Below, one piece after another: positions 1 to 12,133 of a DNA stretch of 64,000 nt. The stretch is taken from NCBI GenBank assembly GCA_963573385.1, contig CAUYLG010009216.1:1-64000 (forward strand). The letters are read 5' to 3'. The translations under genes and the position numbers were made by a program. Numbering within the stretch: position 1 is the stretch's first letter; every line of letters begins with the position of its first letter. Under the pieces are notes generated by a model. It worked only from the letters and a program-made list of their open reading frames with translations, had not been told where the DNA came from and ran no database searches. This DNA is from Cacajao melanocephalus (lineage: Eukaryota > Chordata > Mammalia > Primates > Pitheciidae).

Positions 1-505
1 GGAATCTCCCAGTCTGTGGGCAACAAAAATTCGTCTGAAAGTGCGGCGTCCACTTGCTCTCTGCGCTTTCACTGGGAGCTACAATACTGAGCTGTTGTTA
101 ATCGGCCATCTTGCATCTCTCTCTGAAAGCACCTTTCCATGAGACACACCTACTATTGTGCCATGTCATTTTATCATTGCCATGCCAACACTTGGAAGTC
201 ACTGACCCTTTCCAAGACAATGACCTGATGACCTGGAAGTTACTCTCCTTTTTCTAAAAACTTCTGCATACTCTGTCCCTTAATTTACACGTAATTAAAA
301 ATGGATATGATTGCAGAACTGCCTCTGAGCTGCTACTCTGGGCAGGCTGCCTATGGGGCAGCCCTTCTCCACAAGAAGCAATACCTCTACTGCTGTTTCA
401 ATAAAAGTGCTGTCTAACACCACTAGCTTGCCCTTGAATTCTTTCCTGGGCAAAGCTAAGAACCCTCCCAGGCTAAGCCTCAGTTATGGAGCTCACGTGT
501 CCAGC
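1..505 (+). mobile_element. ERV-like LTR, 3' portion (probable class I)
   Basis: The right half reads like the R/U5 end of a class I endogenous retrovirus LTR. A polyadenylation signal (AATAAA) lies near 400 and is followed by a stretch resembling known LTR ends (TTGAATTCTTTCCTGGGC near 435). The left half resembles retroviral 3' sequence but is less certain. The element is cut by the window edge, so its length and any partner LTR cannot be judged. I cannot name the family. The short open frame inside it is not a gene. Confidence 0.45.
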
Positions 506-599
506 ATTGTTATGATGCATGCCAGTTGTCATCACAGATTACAAGTTTTGTAAATTCTTAGAATGATGGTTATCATCTTTATGTTTCTTTGAGTGTTTT

Positions 600-1215
600 T
601 AAGTAAACTTTAATTGAAGTAGAATATATATATGTAGAAAAGTGGACAAGTCATAAGTGCATACTTAGATCAACTTTTGCAAAATAAGGACACTTATGTA
701 ATCAGAACGGCTATAACCAGCAGCCAGATCAAGAAAGAATATTAACAACCCTCTGGATTACCTCTTCTTCCCAGGCCAACTCTCTCAAGGTCGATTACCC
801 TGACTGGTATTGCCATCAATTAATTTTGCTTGCTTTTGAACTTTCTATAATTGGATTCATATAGGAGGTGTTCTTTGGTGTATGCCTCGCTCTGATGGTG
901 AAATTCATTCATGCAATTGTGTGTAGTGGTAACTTTTCACTGTAGTACGGTGTTGCATTTTGAGGTTTGCTGTTCTATATACGTCAATTGACATACAGAT
1001 ATTCTCCAGATCTCTGTATCTATCTATAGTCAAGTTAATTATTTTGTTAAGATCTATGCCCTTACCTTTCTTTTTGTTTTTGGTGGGTGGTCTGGTTGTT
1101 CTATACTGAGAACGGTGTAATAGCATCTCAGTTATAGTCTCTTATAGTCTATGAGTGTGAATTCAATATTCTCTTAATATCTCAGAAATGTCTGTTTTAC
1201 TTCAGTTTTGTTTTC
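600..1215 (-). mobile_element. Antisense L1M fragment (LINE-1)
   Basis: Read on the + strand this matches the antisense of an old mammalian L1 3' region: the motif around 640-735 (AAAGTGGACAAGTCATAAGTG, then a CAGATCAAGAAAGAA-like block) is typical. From about 960 to 1215 it looks more like antisense endonuclease-domain sequence, suggesting an internal deletion. It carries many indels and no coding capacity. The subfamily is uncertain. Confidence 0.6.
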
Positions 1216-1224
1216 AATTCTAAA

Positions 1225-3120
1225 TCTTTTTTTTAAATTGAGGTATAGGTTACACACAATAAAGTGCACACATCTTAAGTTTAGAGCTTTATTCATTTTT
1301 ATATACGTACACACCTGTTTAATCACCACTCAGATTAAAATATAGAACATTTCTAGTCTCCCAGCAGACTTTTCTGGTGCTTCTCCAAGTCAATAACTAC
1401 TTCCCCAGAGGTAACCAGGCAGTCTGACCTCTAGATTGGTAGGTGAGACTAGTTTTGCCAATTAAAAATTTTTTCATATAAATGGAGTCACACGTTAGGT
1501 ACTCTTGTTTCTCTCTTCTTTTGCTTAGCATTTAGTCTGTAAGCTTCATCTACGCTGTTGTGTATAGCAGTATTTTCTATTTCTATTGCTTTATAGTATT
1601 CCATGACCTGATATTGCCATGACGTATCTGTTCCATTGTAGATGGTCACTTGATTGTTTGCAGTTGTAGGGTATTGTAAATGGTACTTCCGTCAATATTC
1701 TCACTTATGTTTTGGAGGACATAGTGTAATTCTTTTGTGTATATGCCTGTAAATAAAATTGCTGGGTCATCAGGTAAATGCATCTTTAGCTTTAGTAGAC
1801 ACTGTGGGAGAGTCTCCTTTGTGATAATACCGTTTTATACTCACCAGCAGTGCCCCATATTTTCATAAGCACTTAGAATTGTTTTGCCATTCTGGTGGGT
1901 GTGTACTTTATTTAATTGTGATTTTAACTTGGGTTTCTTCAAATTGTGATCGATAATCTTAAGCAAGTTTGCGTGTGCTTGTCTTTTGTAAGTGCCTTTT
2001 GTATCTTTTGCCTGTTTAAGAAATTGGTTTGTAAGTCTGTTTTCTTGTTGTTTTCTAGGCATTCTTTACATATTCTGGATACAGGTCCTTTGTCAGATGT
2101 TTATATTGCAAATGTCTTCTTCCAATATGCTGCCTTTTTACTCGATTCCCATTTTATTCATTTAATTTTGTTTTTGTTTTTTGAGACAAGTTCTTGCTAT
2201 ATTGTCCAGGCTGGTCTCAACCTCCTGGCCTCAAGCAATTCTCCTGCCTTAGCCTCCTCAGTACCTGGGATTACAGGTGTGAGCCACTACACCCAGACTT
2301 AATGTTTTATTTTGATTTCTTTCACCTATTTTTATTTAGCTTTTACATTTTATTTAGCTTTCTTTCAACTATTTATTTTAATGAAGTTCAGTTTATCATT
2401 GTTTCCCTCTATGGTAGTGTTTTTTATACCCTATTTAAGAAATGTTTGCTTATCCCCAAATCATAAGATATTATAGTATGTTTTCTTCCAGAAGCTTTGC
2501 TGTTTTATATTTCACATTAGATATAGGGCCCATCTTAAATTAATTTTTATATAGGATATGAAGCCAATTTTTCCACATGAATATCCAGATTACTTAGAAA
2601 AGTTTACTGAAAGCAACATCCTTTTTCCATTGTACTTCAGTAGCCCTTCCATAAATCAAGTGATCATAGATGTGAGTATCTGGTATAGTGTCTTACTTGA
2701 TTCTATTGTTTAATTTGGATACCCTTGCACCAATACATTGTATCTTAAATACAGTAGCTTTATTATAAACCTTGATGTCTTCTAATCTGTATTCTTCAAT
2801 TCTATTGGTCAAGATTGTCTCTCAGTTTATGTTGATTTTCATTTCAATATAAATTTAGAATCAGTTTATTAACTTCCACAAAAATACTTACTGGGATTCA
2901 CTTAGGATTACATTAAATTTATCAGTTATTTTTGAGAGAACTTACATCTTAACTATATAAAAGTTTTCTAATTTGTGAAGATGGCAGTCTATTTACTGAG
3001 GTTTTCTTTAATTTTCCTTAGCAATGTTTTGTAGTTTTCACTTTAGAGTACTTGCACGTCTGCTTGATTTATACCTAAGTGTTTGCTGTTTTTGGACGCT
3101 TCTGGAATATCCTAATATAA
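1225..3120 (-). mobile_element. Antisense L1M, ORF2 3' part and 3'UTR
   Basis: About 1.9 kb that follows the antisense L1M consensus in order: 3' region (1225-1450), the 'AAATGGAGTCA' block (about 1481), the 'ATTGCTGGGTCAT' block (about 1758), 'CATTCTGGTGGGTGTGTA' (1889), 'TATTCTGGATACAGGTCC' (2071), and the ORF2 part with 'CAATGTTTTGTAGTTTTCA' (about 3023). It is split by an Alu at 2171-2297. All frames are broken, so it is a dead copy. It repeats the 3'-end block already seen at 620-735, so it is a separate L1 piece or a duplication. Confidence 0.75.
2171..2297 (-). mobile_element. Antisense Alu left-monomer-type fragment
   Basis: A T-rich start followed by GAGACAAGTTCTTGCTATATTGTCCAGGC-like sequence and ending in GGATTACAGGTGTGAGCCACTAC. 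It is about 127 bp, the size of one Alu arm (FLAM-like or truncated AluJ), and is inserted in the antisense L1. Divergence is high, so it is old. Confidence 0.8.
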
Positions 3121-5168
3121 AACCACCTGTAGTGTGGGTTTTGGTCTTGCTTATGTTAAGATAGAAAAAAGAAGATTAAAATATTAACTTTTTTTGGATA
3201 AAAGCCCCTTGGTATCTGGAAATGCTAACATTGCTGCAATGAGGTCACCAGTGGCAGGAAGGGGTGGCACTGTGGCTGAAGAATTCATCCCCATCTCACT
3301 TTGCAGTTCTGCCACATGCAAGTGTGCTGTGGTGTAGCCACTGATAGAATTTATAGGTAGAGACTGGCTCCATTGCTTGAAGTTAGCATCGTCCCTCTTT
3401 CTACAACAGAGTATCTCCGTGGCTCAGGAGGTTCACAGCTGTCAATCACTTCTGCAGTCATCAGAAAGAGAAGCTTCATTTTAAATTGATGGCATTTTAA
3501 AAGCTGTCAACTAAGAGTCAGAAAGGTAGGAGGTGTGTCTGTCTTGTTTAGAGGGCATACCACCTTGAGAAAATGCCTATTTTGGATTTTTCAAAGGAAA
3601 AAAGTGGCCATTTTCCCACTTTTCATTCTTTTGATAAGTGTTATAGAGTAACTATATGTGCTCAGGTGCTCTGAGTGTTATGTAAGCAATCAAAACATTA
3701 TCCATAGCGCCGCTAGCAACTTAACACTCTAGGCAGTAGCTGAGACTTAGCTCACGAGTCAAAGCAGTTTGTTGTTGAGGGTGAAAATAATTACTGAGGG
3801 AGATAAATGCTGTGGGAGGTTTGGCAAGGGGTAGATCTGTGAGATGTGGAGGGATCTGAGGGGCTTCCTGGGGGAAGCAGGTCTTGTATTGATGCCAGCT
3901 CTCAGCACTTGGAGCCACCGCTTCCAGGGTTGAAATGAGGCCTCCTTCTGCTTCATATTTTCCATGGACTCTTTCTTCCTCCTTTGATTCTGTGGTCTGA
4001 ACAACATTTGACAGCGAGCGCCACTTCAGCATTCTGTGGTTTATTCCTAGGCAAATCCATCTTCACTGCCAATGAGTGTTGCGGGATGTCTTCCAAGCTT
4101 TCTTTTTCCTTAGATCAATTCCTTTTCTCTCCAGAATAAACACTCACCTGCACGTGTGCCCCCATATCGCACCTCCCTCCTCCACGGGAGTCAGCAATTA
4201 CCAGGGGATAAATGAAAGACAGGGGCAATCAGAGAGAGAATAGGGGTCCAAGCTGTTCAGGCGCCACTGCTCGGAGCTTTGAAGGGGTTTCAATAAATTA
4301 GTGCTGTTGAGAGAGATTTCTTTATAATCATTTCCTCCCTTTTTCTTGTTGGCTCCATGAATTTTTCCAGAAGGCAACGGCTAAGACTTTATGGAAACCA
4401 AATGATCAGTTACATGAGAGAAATAGAAGATAATTGATTCAGAATATTAATTCATCCCCTCTCTGTAGTTTAGTAGAGAGGTTTCCTCCTTTTGCCCTTG
4501 GGACCCAAAGGGGGTTTGTTATTGAAGGCTGATATTATTTTTTTTCAAGCTATTTGGCCTCAGAAATAGTTCTTCTAATAGGTTAAGGCTCCAGCACAAA
4601 GACAGCCCGGGACAGTGACAAGCTGGACATGAGGAAGGCAGAATTGTGGGCCTTCGTAGAAGACAGAGAGCGGGAAAGACTGCTTATTGTAAGCCCGTTC
4701 TTCAAGGTCTAGCCCGTTAGAGGGTACACAGCAAGTGCTCACGTTACTCCATTGAGCTGACTACAGGAACTGGGTTGCATTTTCTTGCACATGATGGTCC
4801 TGTACTGTTGCTTAAGTACCTCACCTGCCTGAGAGTGAATGTCTCCTGGACCTATTCCCCACATTGGAGAGCAGATAGAAAGAGGGCTGCAGTACTCAGG
4901 AAATTCCCAAACCTATCATCCTCACTACCTCCTGGGTTTCAGCAACCTTTCAAGAAGCCTTTGGGGACATGATGGAGAAATGGGAGCTGAGAGTTGGAGG
5001 CTACCTCAAGAGTTGGTGTTAGTGAGTTGAATCCAGCTGGAAGAGGCCTCCAGGGTGCATGCAGCTCAGACTTCAGCCCTTGCCTTCACTCTATTCAACA
5101 TTTTAACTGATTGTTCAGAGGCGGCCATTAATAGCATCTTTAGAGTAGAGGTCTACTCATCTTGTGTG
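3121..5168. other. Unassigned sequence, no gene seen
   Basis: No repeat family or exon was recognised here. Antisense frames of 82 and 103 codons near 3720-4032 overlap each other in different frames and show no protein family features. Confidence 0.5.
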
Positions 5169-5805
5169 CAGTCTCATTCTGTGAAGGGCCACATAGTAAA
5201 TATTTTAGGTTTTGCAAAGCTGTATGATCTCTGTTGCAACGTCTCTACTCTGTTACTATAGTTCAGAAGAGCCATTGGTTATACATAAACAAATGAGTGT
5301 GGTTGTATTCCAATACAACTATATTTTTAAAACTAAAATTTGAATATCATCTCATTTTTACTGATCATGAAAAGTGATTCTTCATTGGAATTTCTTCCCC
5401 AGTGATTTAAAATTTAAAAGTCTGCTGAGTCCAGTGGTTCACACCAGTAATCCCACCACTTTGGGAGGCTGAGATGGGCGGATCACTTGAGCCCAGGAGT
5501 TTGAGACAGCCTGGGCAACATAGTGAGATCTTGCCTTTACAAAAATTACAAAAGTTAGCTGGGTGTGGTGGCATATGCCTGTAGTCCTAGTTACTCAGGA
5601 CACTGAGGTGGGAGGATTGCTTGAGCTCAGGAGGTGGAGGTTGCAGTACATAGAGATTGCACCACTGCTCCTCAGCCTGGGCGACAGAGCAAGGCGCTGT
5701 CTCAGTCAATCAAAAATACAAATGTAAAAGTCATTCTTAGCTGTAGGCTGTACAAAAGAAGGTGATAGTGTGGACTTGGCCTGAAGTATGGTCTGTAGAC
5801 CCCTG
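5169..5805 (+). mobile_element. hAT-Charlie MITE (MER33/MER20-like), split by an Alu
   Basis: The left part (5169-5420) and right part (5731-5805) form one non-autonomous hAT element interrupted by an Alu. Signature blocks are GTGAAGGGCCACATAGTAAA (5181), 'AACGTCTCTACTCTG' (5239), and the end GTAGACCCCTG (5795). This is the long form, with the extra segment before the Alu (5340-5420). The family name is from memory and may be a related Charlie MITE. Two more copies lie at 10140 and 12605. Confidence 0.75.
5421..5719 (+). mobile_element. AluJ element, full length
   Basis: A dimeric Alu on the + strand with both arms and a short A-rich tail. The text 'GCAACATAGTGAGATCTTGCC' is AluJ-like. It is flanked by an 11-bp target duplication with one mismatch (AAATTTAAAAG at 5410-5420, AAATGTAAAAG at 5720-5730), which places the insertion inside the older hAT MITE. 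Confidence 0.9.
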
Positions 5806-5929
5806 GTGTAGACAGTAGGATGAGCTGAGAGATTCCTGTTACAGTTGATGATAGACTCAAGATTCCCAAGAACCCTAAGCAACTTAAATAATGAATCAAA
5901 TCTAATAAAATAAAGTGTGATAGGACTCA

Positions 5930-6040
5930 TTCATTTAGAAAATATTCATTGAGCATCTGCTGTATGTCATGCCCTGTTCTTCAGCACTGGCAACACAGTA
6001 GCAAATGATCTAGCCAAGATCCTGCTCTCAGGAGCTTATG
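5930..6040 (-). mobile_element. L2 fragment, antisense
   Basis: Matches the antisense of the L2 3' end: 'ATATTCATTGAGCATCTGCTGTATG' followed by a CACTGGCAACACAGTAGCAAATGA-like block and 'CTGCTCTCAGGAGCTTATG'. Diverged, with no coding content. Confidence 0.65.
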
Positions 6041-6364
6041 TTGCTTCGTACTCTGAGGACAACTAGTCATCACAGCTCAGGCTGGGCCCCTAAGAGAGAA
6101 ACACTTTTTGCCTTTGGAGATGTAGATAAAATTCTACTTTTAGGTTCAGAACCAAACCCACAATTACAGGACAAGGGCTGTCTTATTTGGGGTCTCGGTG
6201 GGCTCAGCATGAGTCAGGGGTGTGTTGCAGCTGAATTAAGGGTAACATGATCTGAAGCTGTGTTAATAGAAATAAAACGTTTAAAGCCAAGGTCATGATC
6301 TTCCATTTTTCCTTTGGGCTGATCAGACCCTACCTTGAATGCTGATCTAGAAATGGCGTGTTCC

Positions 6365-6450
6365 CTCTTTCAACAACTGTTTATTGGGGGCTTACTTTGT
6401 GCCAGCTGTGAGACTGGGCAAGAGTGTCTCAGGAATATGTAGCAACGGGG
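6365..6450 (-). mobile_element. Short L2-like fragment, antisense
   Basis: 'CAACTGTTTATTGGGGGCTTACTTTGTGCCAGC' is a short antisense L2 3'-end signature. Both edges are uncertain. Confidence 0.4.
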
Positions 6451-7220
6451 GCTGGGTTATTGACAAAGGCCTTCTTTTTGTTTATGATGTAATGGTACAG
6501 GTAGGAGAAAAAAGTGAATTCATAAAAGGCTGGAAAATTATGTAGGTTACAAAATCACAAATAGTTACTGAGCGTATCTAAGGCATGCTTCTATGAAATG
6601 AAAGAGGTTGATACAAGGGCACAGCTGTGTCCTTCCACCGTGAGTATCTCAAGGCTACCATCGCAAAGAATATAGAGGTGGACAGGTCCTGGGTCAACCA
6701 ATTTTGGCAATTCCTATTTTCTGATAACAGCCTTTTAGAAGTAGTGAAGGCGCTATGTTATCTGCCATTGGGAATATTTTTTATTTGAGACTTTCTCATT
6801 ACCATTGTAGGGTGGACAATAATGTTTATAATTACAACCTTGAGAAACTAAATATATCATTAAAAAATCAATAGTGTTTAATATCATGTTGATATTAAAC
6901 CGAAATGTTTAATTACCAAGTATCCATTTAGTCGCAAACCAACTCAGGTCACAGATTGCCACTTTCCTTGTGCAGGGCTATAGAAAGGAGTTACTGGTAA
7001 ATAGGTAAATAAGCCGTCTCCTGCTCTGGAAGATCTGAAATATAGTGTTTTCAATCCAAGGATCTTCTGGAAGGACTGGTGGAGTGTGAGTGACTCTGAT
7101 TGTCAGTCATTTGAAAACCTAGCATATTTCACCAATTCTAAGATATATGTATTTTTTTTACCTCAATATTCTTGAAATCATGATGCATATTATAGTCAAT
7201 GGTCTCTTAAGCTTTCATAA
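6451..7220. other. Unassigned sequence with one short palindrome
   Basis: No gene or recognised repeat. An 11-bp perfect inverted repeat with a 3-nt loop lies at 6876-6900. Confidence 0.5.
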
Positions 7221-7495
7221 TCTTTCTTTCTTTCCTTTCTTTTCCTTTTTTCTTTCTTTCTTTCTTTTTGTCTCTCACTCTCTTTCTTTTCTCCCTCCCT
7301 CCCTTCCCCTCCCCTCTCTTCCCTACCTCCCCTACCCCCCTCCCTCCCCTTCCCTCCTCCTTTCCCTCTTTTCTTCCCTCCTTCTTATCCCCTCCCCTCC
7401 GCTCCCCTTCCTTTCCTTTCTTCTCTTCCTTTCTCTTTCTTTCCTACTCTTTCTTTCTTCTGTTCTTTAGTTCTTTTGTTCTTTTTCTTCTCTTT
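7221..7495 (+). repeat. Long polypyrimidine (CT-rich) low-complexity tract
   Basis: About 275 bp that is almost entirely C and T on the + strand, with roughly a dozen purine interruptions. It begins with TTTC/CTTT repeats, passes through a C-rich core (about 7291-7410, with many runs of three or more C) and returns to CTTT repeats. Open frames of 89 and 107 codons here are low-complexity Ser/Pro/Leu/Phe artefacts. The complementary strand has many G-runs. Confidence 0.95.
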
Positions 7496-9190
7496 AACAT
7501 AAAATATGTATTTGAATTAATATCATTTTACATTTGATGCAATATTATATTTTAAACTATTCTACTCTTAATGGTGGTAACTTGGGGTAGTTTTGCAGGG
7601 GGGTTGATGGCCATAGTCTCTGTCACCCCTTCCCAAATCTACCCCCAAGTAAAAATAAGAGTATTCCTTAACATGGAAAACTGATATTTTCTCTATCTTG
7701 TGTAAAACATGAACAAAGCCATCTTTATTTTTACTTACTAGTAACAAAATCTCAAACTAAAAAACAACAGTATATTTGCTGTGCAGATGCAACTTTAAGC
7801 AAAGTTTCTCTCCCCATTTAAGATAGGCTGCTGACCCTATGATTCTCCTATATTGGAAAATCCATGGTGCCACTCCAAAAGAGATGCAATTTTATTTTGG
7901 GTATATCTTTACATTTTTTAATGAAACAGCCTTTAAATCCCCTTTTCACCATCAGCATACTTCCTTGAAATATATAAAAAAGGCTAGATGCAAGCAATAT
8001 TGTCATTTTCGATCCAGGTGACTTCTTGGTCACCTGCTAACTCACAGACTTACTGGATGTGAGTTTCTAGCTACACTTTCATCTAAATCAGGACAAGCAG
8101 GCTTACTAACTTGTTGGCACAAGGAGTATTCTGCGCTTGGTCGAGAGGTAGGGAGACCCCACTCTCCGAGTTAGATCTCAAGAAGTGAGCAGCGTGGTCA
8201 CTGTGCCTGGGATTTAACTGCTTTCGACACATTTTCCTTCTGTTTTTCATTCTGGGTAGTTCCTTTCAGAGTTCAAAGACTCTCTTTCAAGGCTATAGAA
8301 AGTGGGTGATATATGACTGTCTCTAAGTTTGTCTTACTTTCTGCTTTTAATAGTAATCAGACCTCATTCCTCAATTTAATTTGGCTAAAGAGGGTTTGGA
8401 TTCCCACTCTAAGGGATTTCTTGTGATGTCAGGGAGCTGTAACACTGTTTCTTTGCCTCCACAATGGAGGGAAGAAAGAAAGTTGACAGGCTTTTATAGA
8501 ATACATTGTTTTCTTTGTCTTTCACTTTTGTTTTCTTTATATTTGAAGTTATTTTGTACAATTTAATAATTATCTGCTTTTTTTTCCTGCATCTTTGGTC
8601 AAAAGCTTTTTGTAGGAATAAATAGAAAGTAAAAGACCCATGGAAGGGTCTCTTAAATACATATTCCGCAACCTTCTATTACTTTGCTGTATAGCATTTC
8701 AATGTCTAGTATGGAAAAAAACCCAGCAAAATCTATAATTTGAACACTTGAGTCTTTCAGTTCTTTTAGCTGCAATTTGTTATTAGGCAGCTCTGCACAA
8801 TTACAAATACAGCAAAAAGTATGCAGTGAATTCAAATTAAGGAACTAGCATTGATTTTAGTATTTTAAGTGATAGTAAACATTCCAGATCATTTTCTTTT
8901 CATGAATGTTTAGTTAATATTTCTAAGAGGTTTGGGGGATGCTTGGTTTTTTGTCGTTGTTGTTGTTGCTGTTTTTGTTTGTTTGAAAACCCAGAGAGGG
9001 ACCACTCTGAACCCTTCCCAGAAGTATTCATGGTTACCTCAGTCTGTGAATATCTCCACCCAGAGAAGCAGTTAGGAATCGGCTCAGGAAGCTTTGTTTT
9101 CATCATTGAAGGTCTCTCTCACGTACATAGAAGCTATTCCTCCTTACAACTTTTTGCCTAGGAAAACATTTCTCTTTACTGGAAACTCAA
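7496..9190. other. Unassigned sequence, no gene seen
   Basis: No recognised repeat or exon apart from a short GTT-rich stretch (8953-8985) and an 8-bp inverted repeat at 8015-8036. The open frames are 60-72 codons and unremarkable. Confidence 0.5.
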
Positions 9191-9214
9191 TTTTTTTTTT
9201 TTTTTTTTTTTTTT
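9191..9214. repeat. Homopolymer run of 24 T
   Basis: An uninterrupted run of 24 T with no Alu or L1 body attached on either side. Confidence 0.95.
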
Positions 9215-9373
9215 GGTCATAAACAGAGAATCATGTCACCTTTACCTTCTCTCCGCCACTCACTTTTTCTTTCTTCCTTTCTTTCATTTGGCACCAGGAG
9301 TATGGCAAAAAGATCGTTTATCCCAAGAACAATTTATCCAACCCTAATATATAGTTTATAAACCCTTTTTTAA

Positions 9374-9636
<263 letters not shown>

Positions 9637-9650
9637 AACTCTTTTAAAAA

Positions 9651-10139
9651 TTCTTATTCTCAAAATAATTATTTTCTTCTCATAAAAGTAACATTTGTTG
9701 TAGAAATGGCCAAAAATCTTCCCCCAAAAGCATAATGAAAGAAAGAAATATCACCCAAATTCTCACTTTTCAGCTGCTGAAGTTTTGGTATACCATTTCC
9801 ATTTGGTATTTTTTTTCCTCTGGAAAAAGAAAATTTATTCAGTTGAAATTAATTGGTAATGTATTTATGTTTCTCTTAACAAAATTTTGTCCTTCCATTT
9901 GCTGTTAAAATCATTCATGAATGTGACTTTCGGTGGCTGCCTACTATTTTATCATTTGTTAACCACGTTTCTCACTCATTCCACTACTGGTGGCTGTTTA
10001 GGATGAACCCAAATTTTACTTCCATTTGTAAAGTGAATGTTCAACGAGTACCATGGGACTTAATGATTGTCAGCATTTTATCTCTGTATCTTTTGCTAGT
10101 GCAGGAGCCCACCGACATTCTGGTAAAAGTCCATGTAGG
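9651..10139. other. Unassigned sequence
   Basis: No gene or repeat recognised. Confidence 0.5.
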
Positions 10140-10312
10140 AACCATTTCAGGCTTTTCATGTCGCATAGTCTCTTTAACTACTCACCTGTTCCCTTGCAGG
10201 GTCAAAACTGCTGTAGACAATATGTAGATGAATGGTCATAACTGGGTTTCGGTAAAACTTTATTTACTAAGACAGAATTTGGTTCACAGCCATAGTTTGT
10301 CAACTCCTGTTT
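10140..10312 (+). mobile_element. hAT-Charlie MITE fragment, second copy
   Basis: Same family and orientation as the element at 5169: 'GTAGACAATATGTAGATGAATGG' (10212), 'AAAACTTTATTTAC' (10254) and the terminal 'AGTTTGTCAACTCCTG' (10297-10312). Truncated or highly diverged on the left. Confidence 0.65.
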
Positions 10313-11266
10313 TAATGTGTACAATTTGATGCGTATAGGTTTCAAAACTTTTATTTTAGAATTAGGAAGATAATTAATGAGAAATCAATTGCAGTATTCT
10401 CTCCAAATGAGTCCTTTATAGGTAATAGGTCCAAATAGGCTTACTGGCAACAGTTGCCGGCTAGCCCGGAGAACAGAGAATGGTTCCAAGCCTATGGGTC
10501 TCTTGGTGGGGTCAGACAGGCCATCTCCCAGACTGTAAAGCCCCAGGGAAACCATCGCTGGCCCTGAGCAAGTGCAACTGTGACATTATTTACCCACAGG
10601 TCAGCTCTGTTTACCCAGAATAATTGTAAAGAGCCTCACCCATGTTTGTACCTGCATATGCCAGATCATCACTAGTCCTAGCCTCCAGCCAGCCAGGTAA
10701 CAAGCCAGAAAAGAAAGCAGAGCAAGGGGAAAAATGTGGTGAAACTAGTCTGACTGTCTTCACAGAGCTCAATCCTCCTTCCACCTCCTCAAACCCAGTT
10801 CCTTTGAAAGTTTGAAGTAAAACAAAGTGATGATGGGAGTCACTGAACCTTTGATTTTTTGATAATTTCAAACCCCTTTGTAGCTGTTGTGTATGTGCCT
10901 CAAAGGGAGAGAGTTTGTGTGTTTCTAAGCAGTGCCAAAAATTCATGTTTGTGCATGTATCCACACACGGAATTCTGGGTGAATTATCTCACTCTAGGAA
11001 TAATCAAAGGGTAGCTTAGAAGTAATGGTGTTCATATATTTTCATGGGTGTAAGAAGTGCAAATAGTTGGCACTAAACCCCCAATCAGCCTGCTTTCTTC
11101 CAAGGCAGGAAGAACATTTTCAGATGACCATGCTCTGAGTTAGGGTAGCGTGAAATGTTTCCTAAAACACTAGGAGGTAGTTTCTGAGCATGTACTGCCA
11201 TTAAAACAACTATAATATTGAGTAAAAAGCCAGACGGGCCTTTTATATTGTAACCTGAGATGTGAA

Positions 11267-11293
11267 TTTTTTTTTTTTTTTTTTTTTTTTTTT
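11267..11293. repeat. Homopolymer run of 27 T
   Basis: An uninterrupted T run with no recognisable retroelement body next to it. Confidence 0.95.
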
Positions 11294-12111
11294 GCCTGTA
11301 TCAGGGTTGTCTCAAGTTCTCTGGCTGTGAACTTCAACTTATTTATAATTTATTGTTCATGAAGAAGAGCTAATTTGGGGTTATTATATTTTGTCCTGAA
11401 GCTGATATTTGAGCGAGTAGCAGACTCAGCCCACCCACTCTAGGGCTTGCCAACGTTAGATTTGCTTCTTTATCCAGAAAGTCAGCTGAAGAATTTTAGA
11501 GGGGAGAAGACAAATGTTGGTAGAAAAATGTTAACTTAATAATATGGGCAAAGATCAGATTTCCCTCTTTCTGGCTGCCTCCTGCTTGGAATCCTTTTGT
11601 TGACTTCTTGAAACTTCCTGTGATTTATAGAACCCCTTTCCTGTAGGCCGAATGCCTTTTGATTAAGAAGCGAACCACAGCTCCAAAACCACAGAGACAG
11701 CTGGTGTTTGAATTACCCAGAACACTTACTGCTATTTTCCGCTTTGTTGTGTGAAGACACATCATTTTCATGCCACAAGTTGCCCCAAACACAAGCCGGC
11801 ACACCACTGCCCTAGACAGCTCCTGCTCCATCTTCTATGCGCTTTTGACCCTCAGAGTTCTTCAAGAAGACAGTCTTTGGACTTCTTAAATGGGCGGGTG
11901 GGTGGGAGGGTGGTAATGTTCAGTTTTGTGTGTTCTGGATTCTTTCCCACTCTAAAATTCAGTGATTATTTAAGACTCTGGGATCCTGCCAATATCATCT
12001 CAACTACTTAGAATAATGATTCCAAGGGAGGAGTAGGGGGATCTGTGTCCCTAGAGGACCAAATCAGGCTGTGGGGTGGTTGGGGTTGGTGGTGGTGGTG
12101 GGAAATGGACT

Positions 12112-12133
12112 GTGTGTGTGTGTGTGTGTGTGT
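12112..12133. repeat. TG dinucleotide microsatellite
   Basis: About eleven TG units directly after a GGT-rich stretch. Confidence 0.9.

Noticed and set aside
7147..7537. 107- and 89-codon frames with apparent hydrophobic segments
   Set aside because: They are translations of the polypyrimidine tract.
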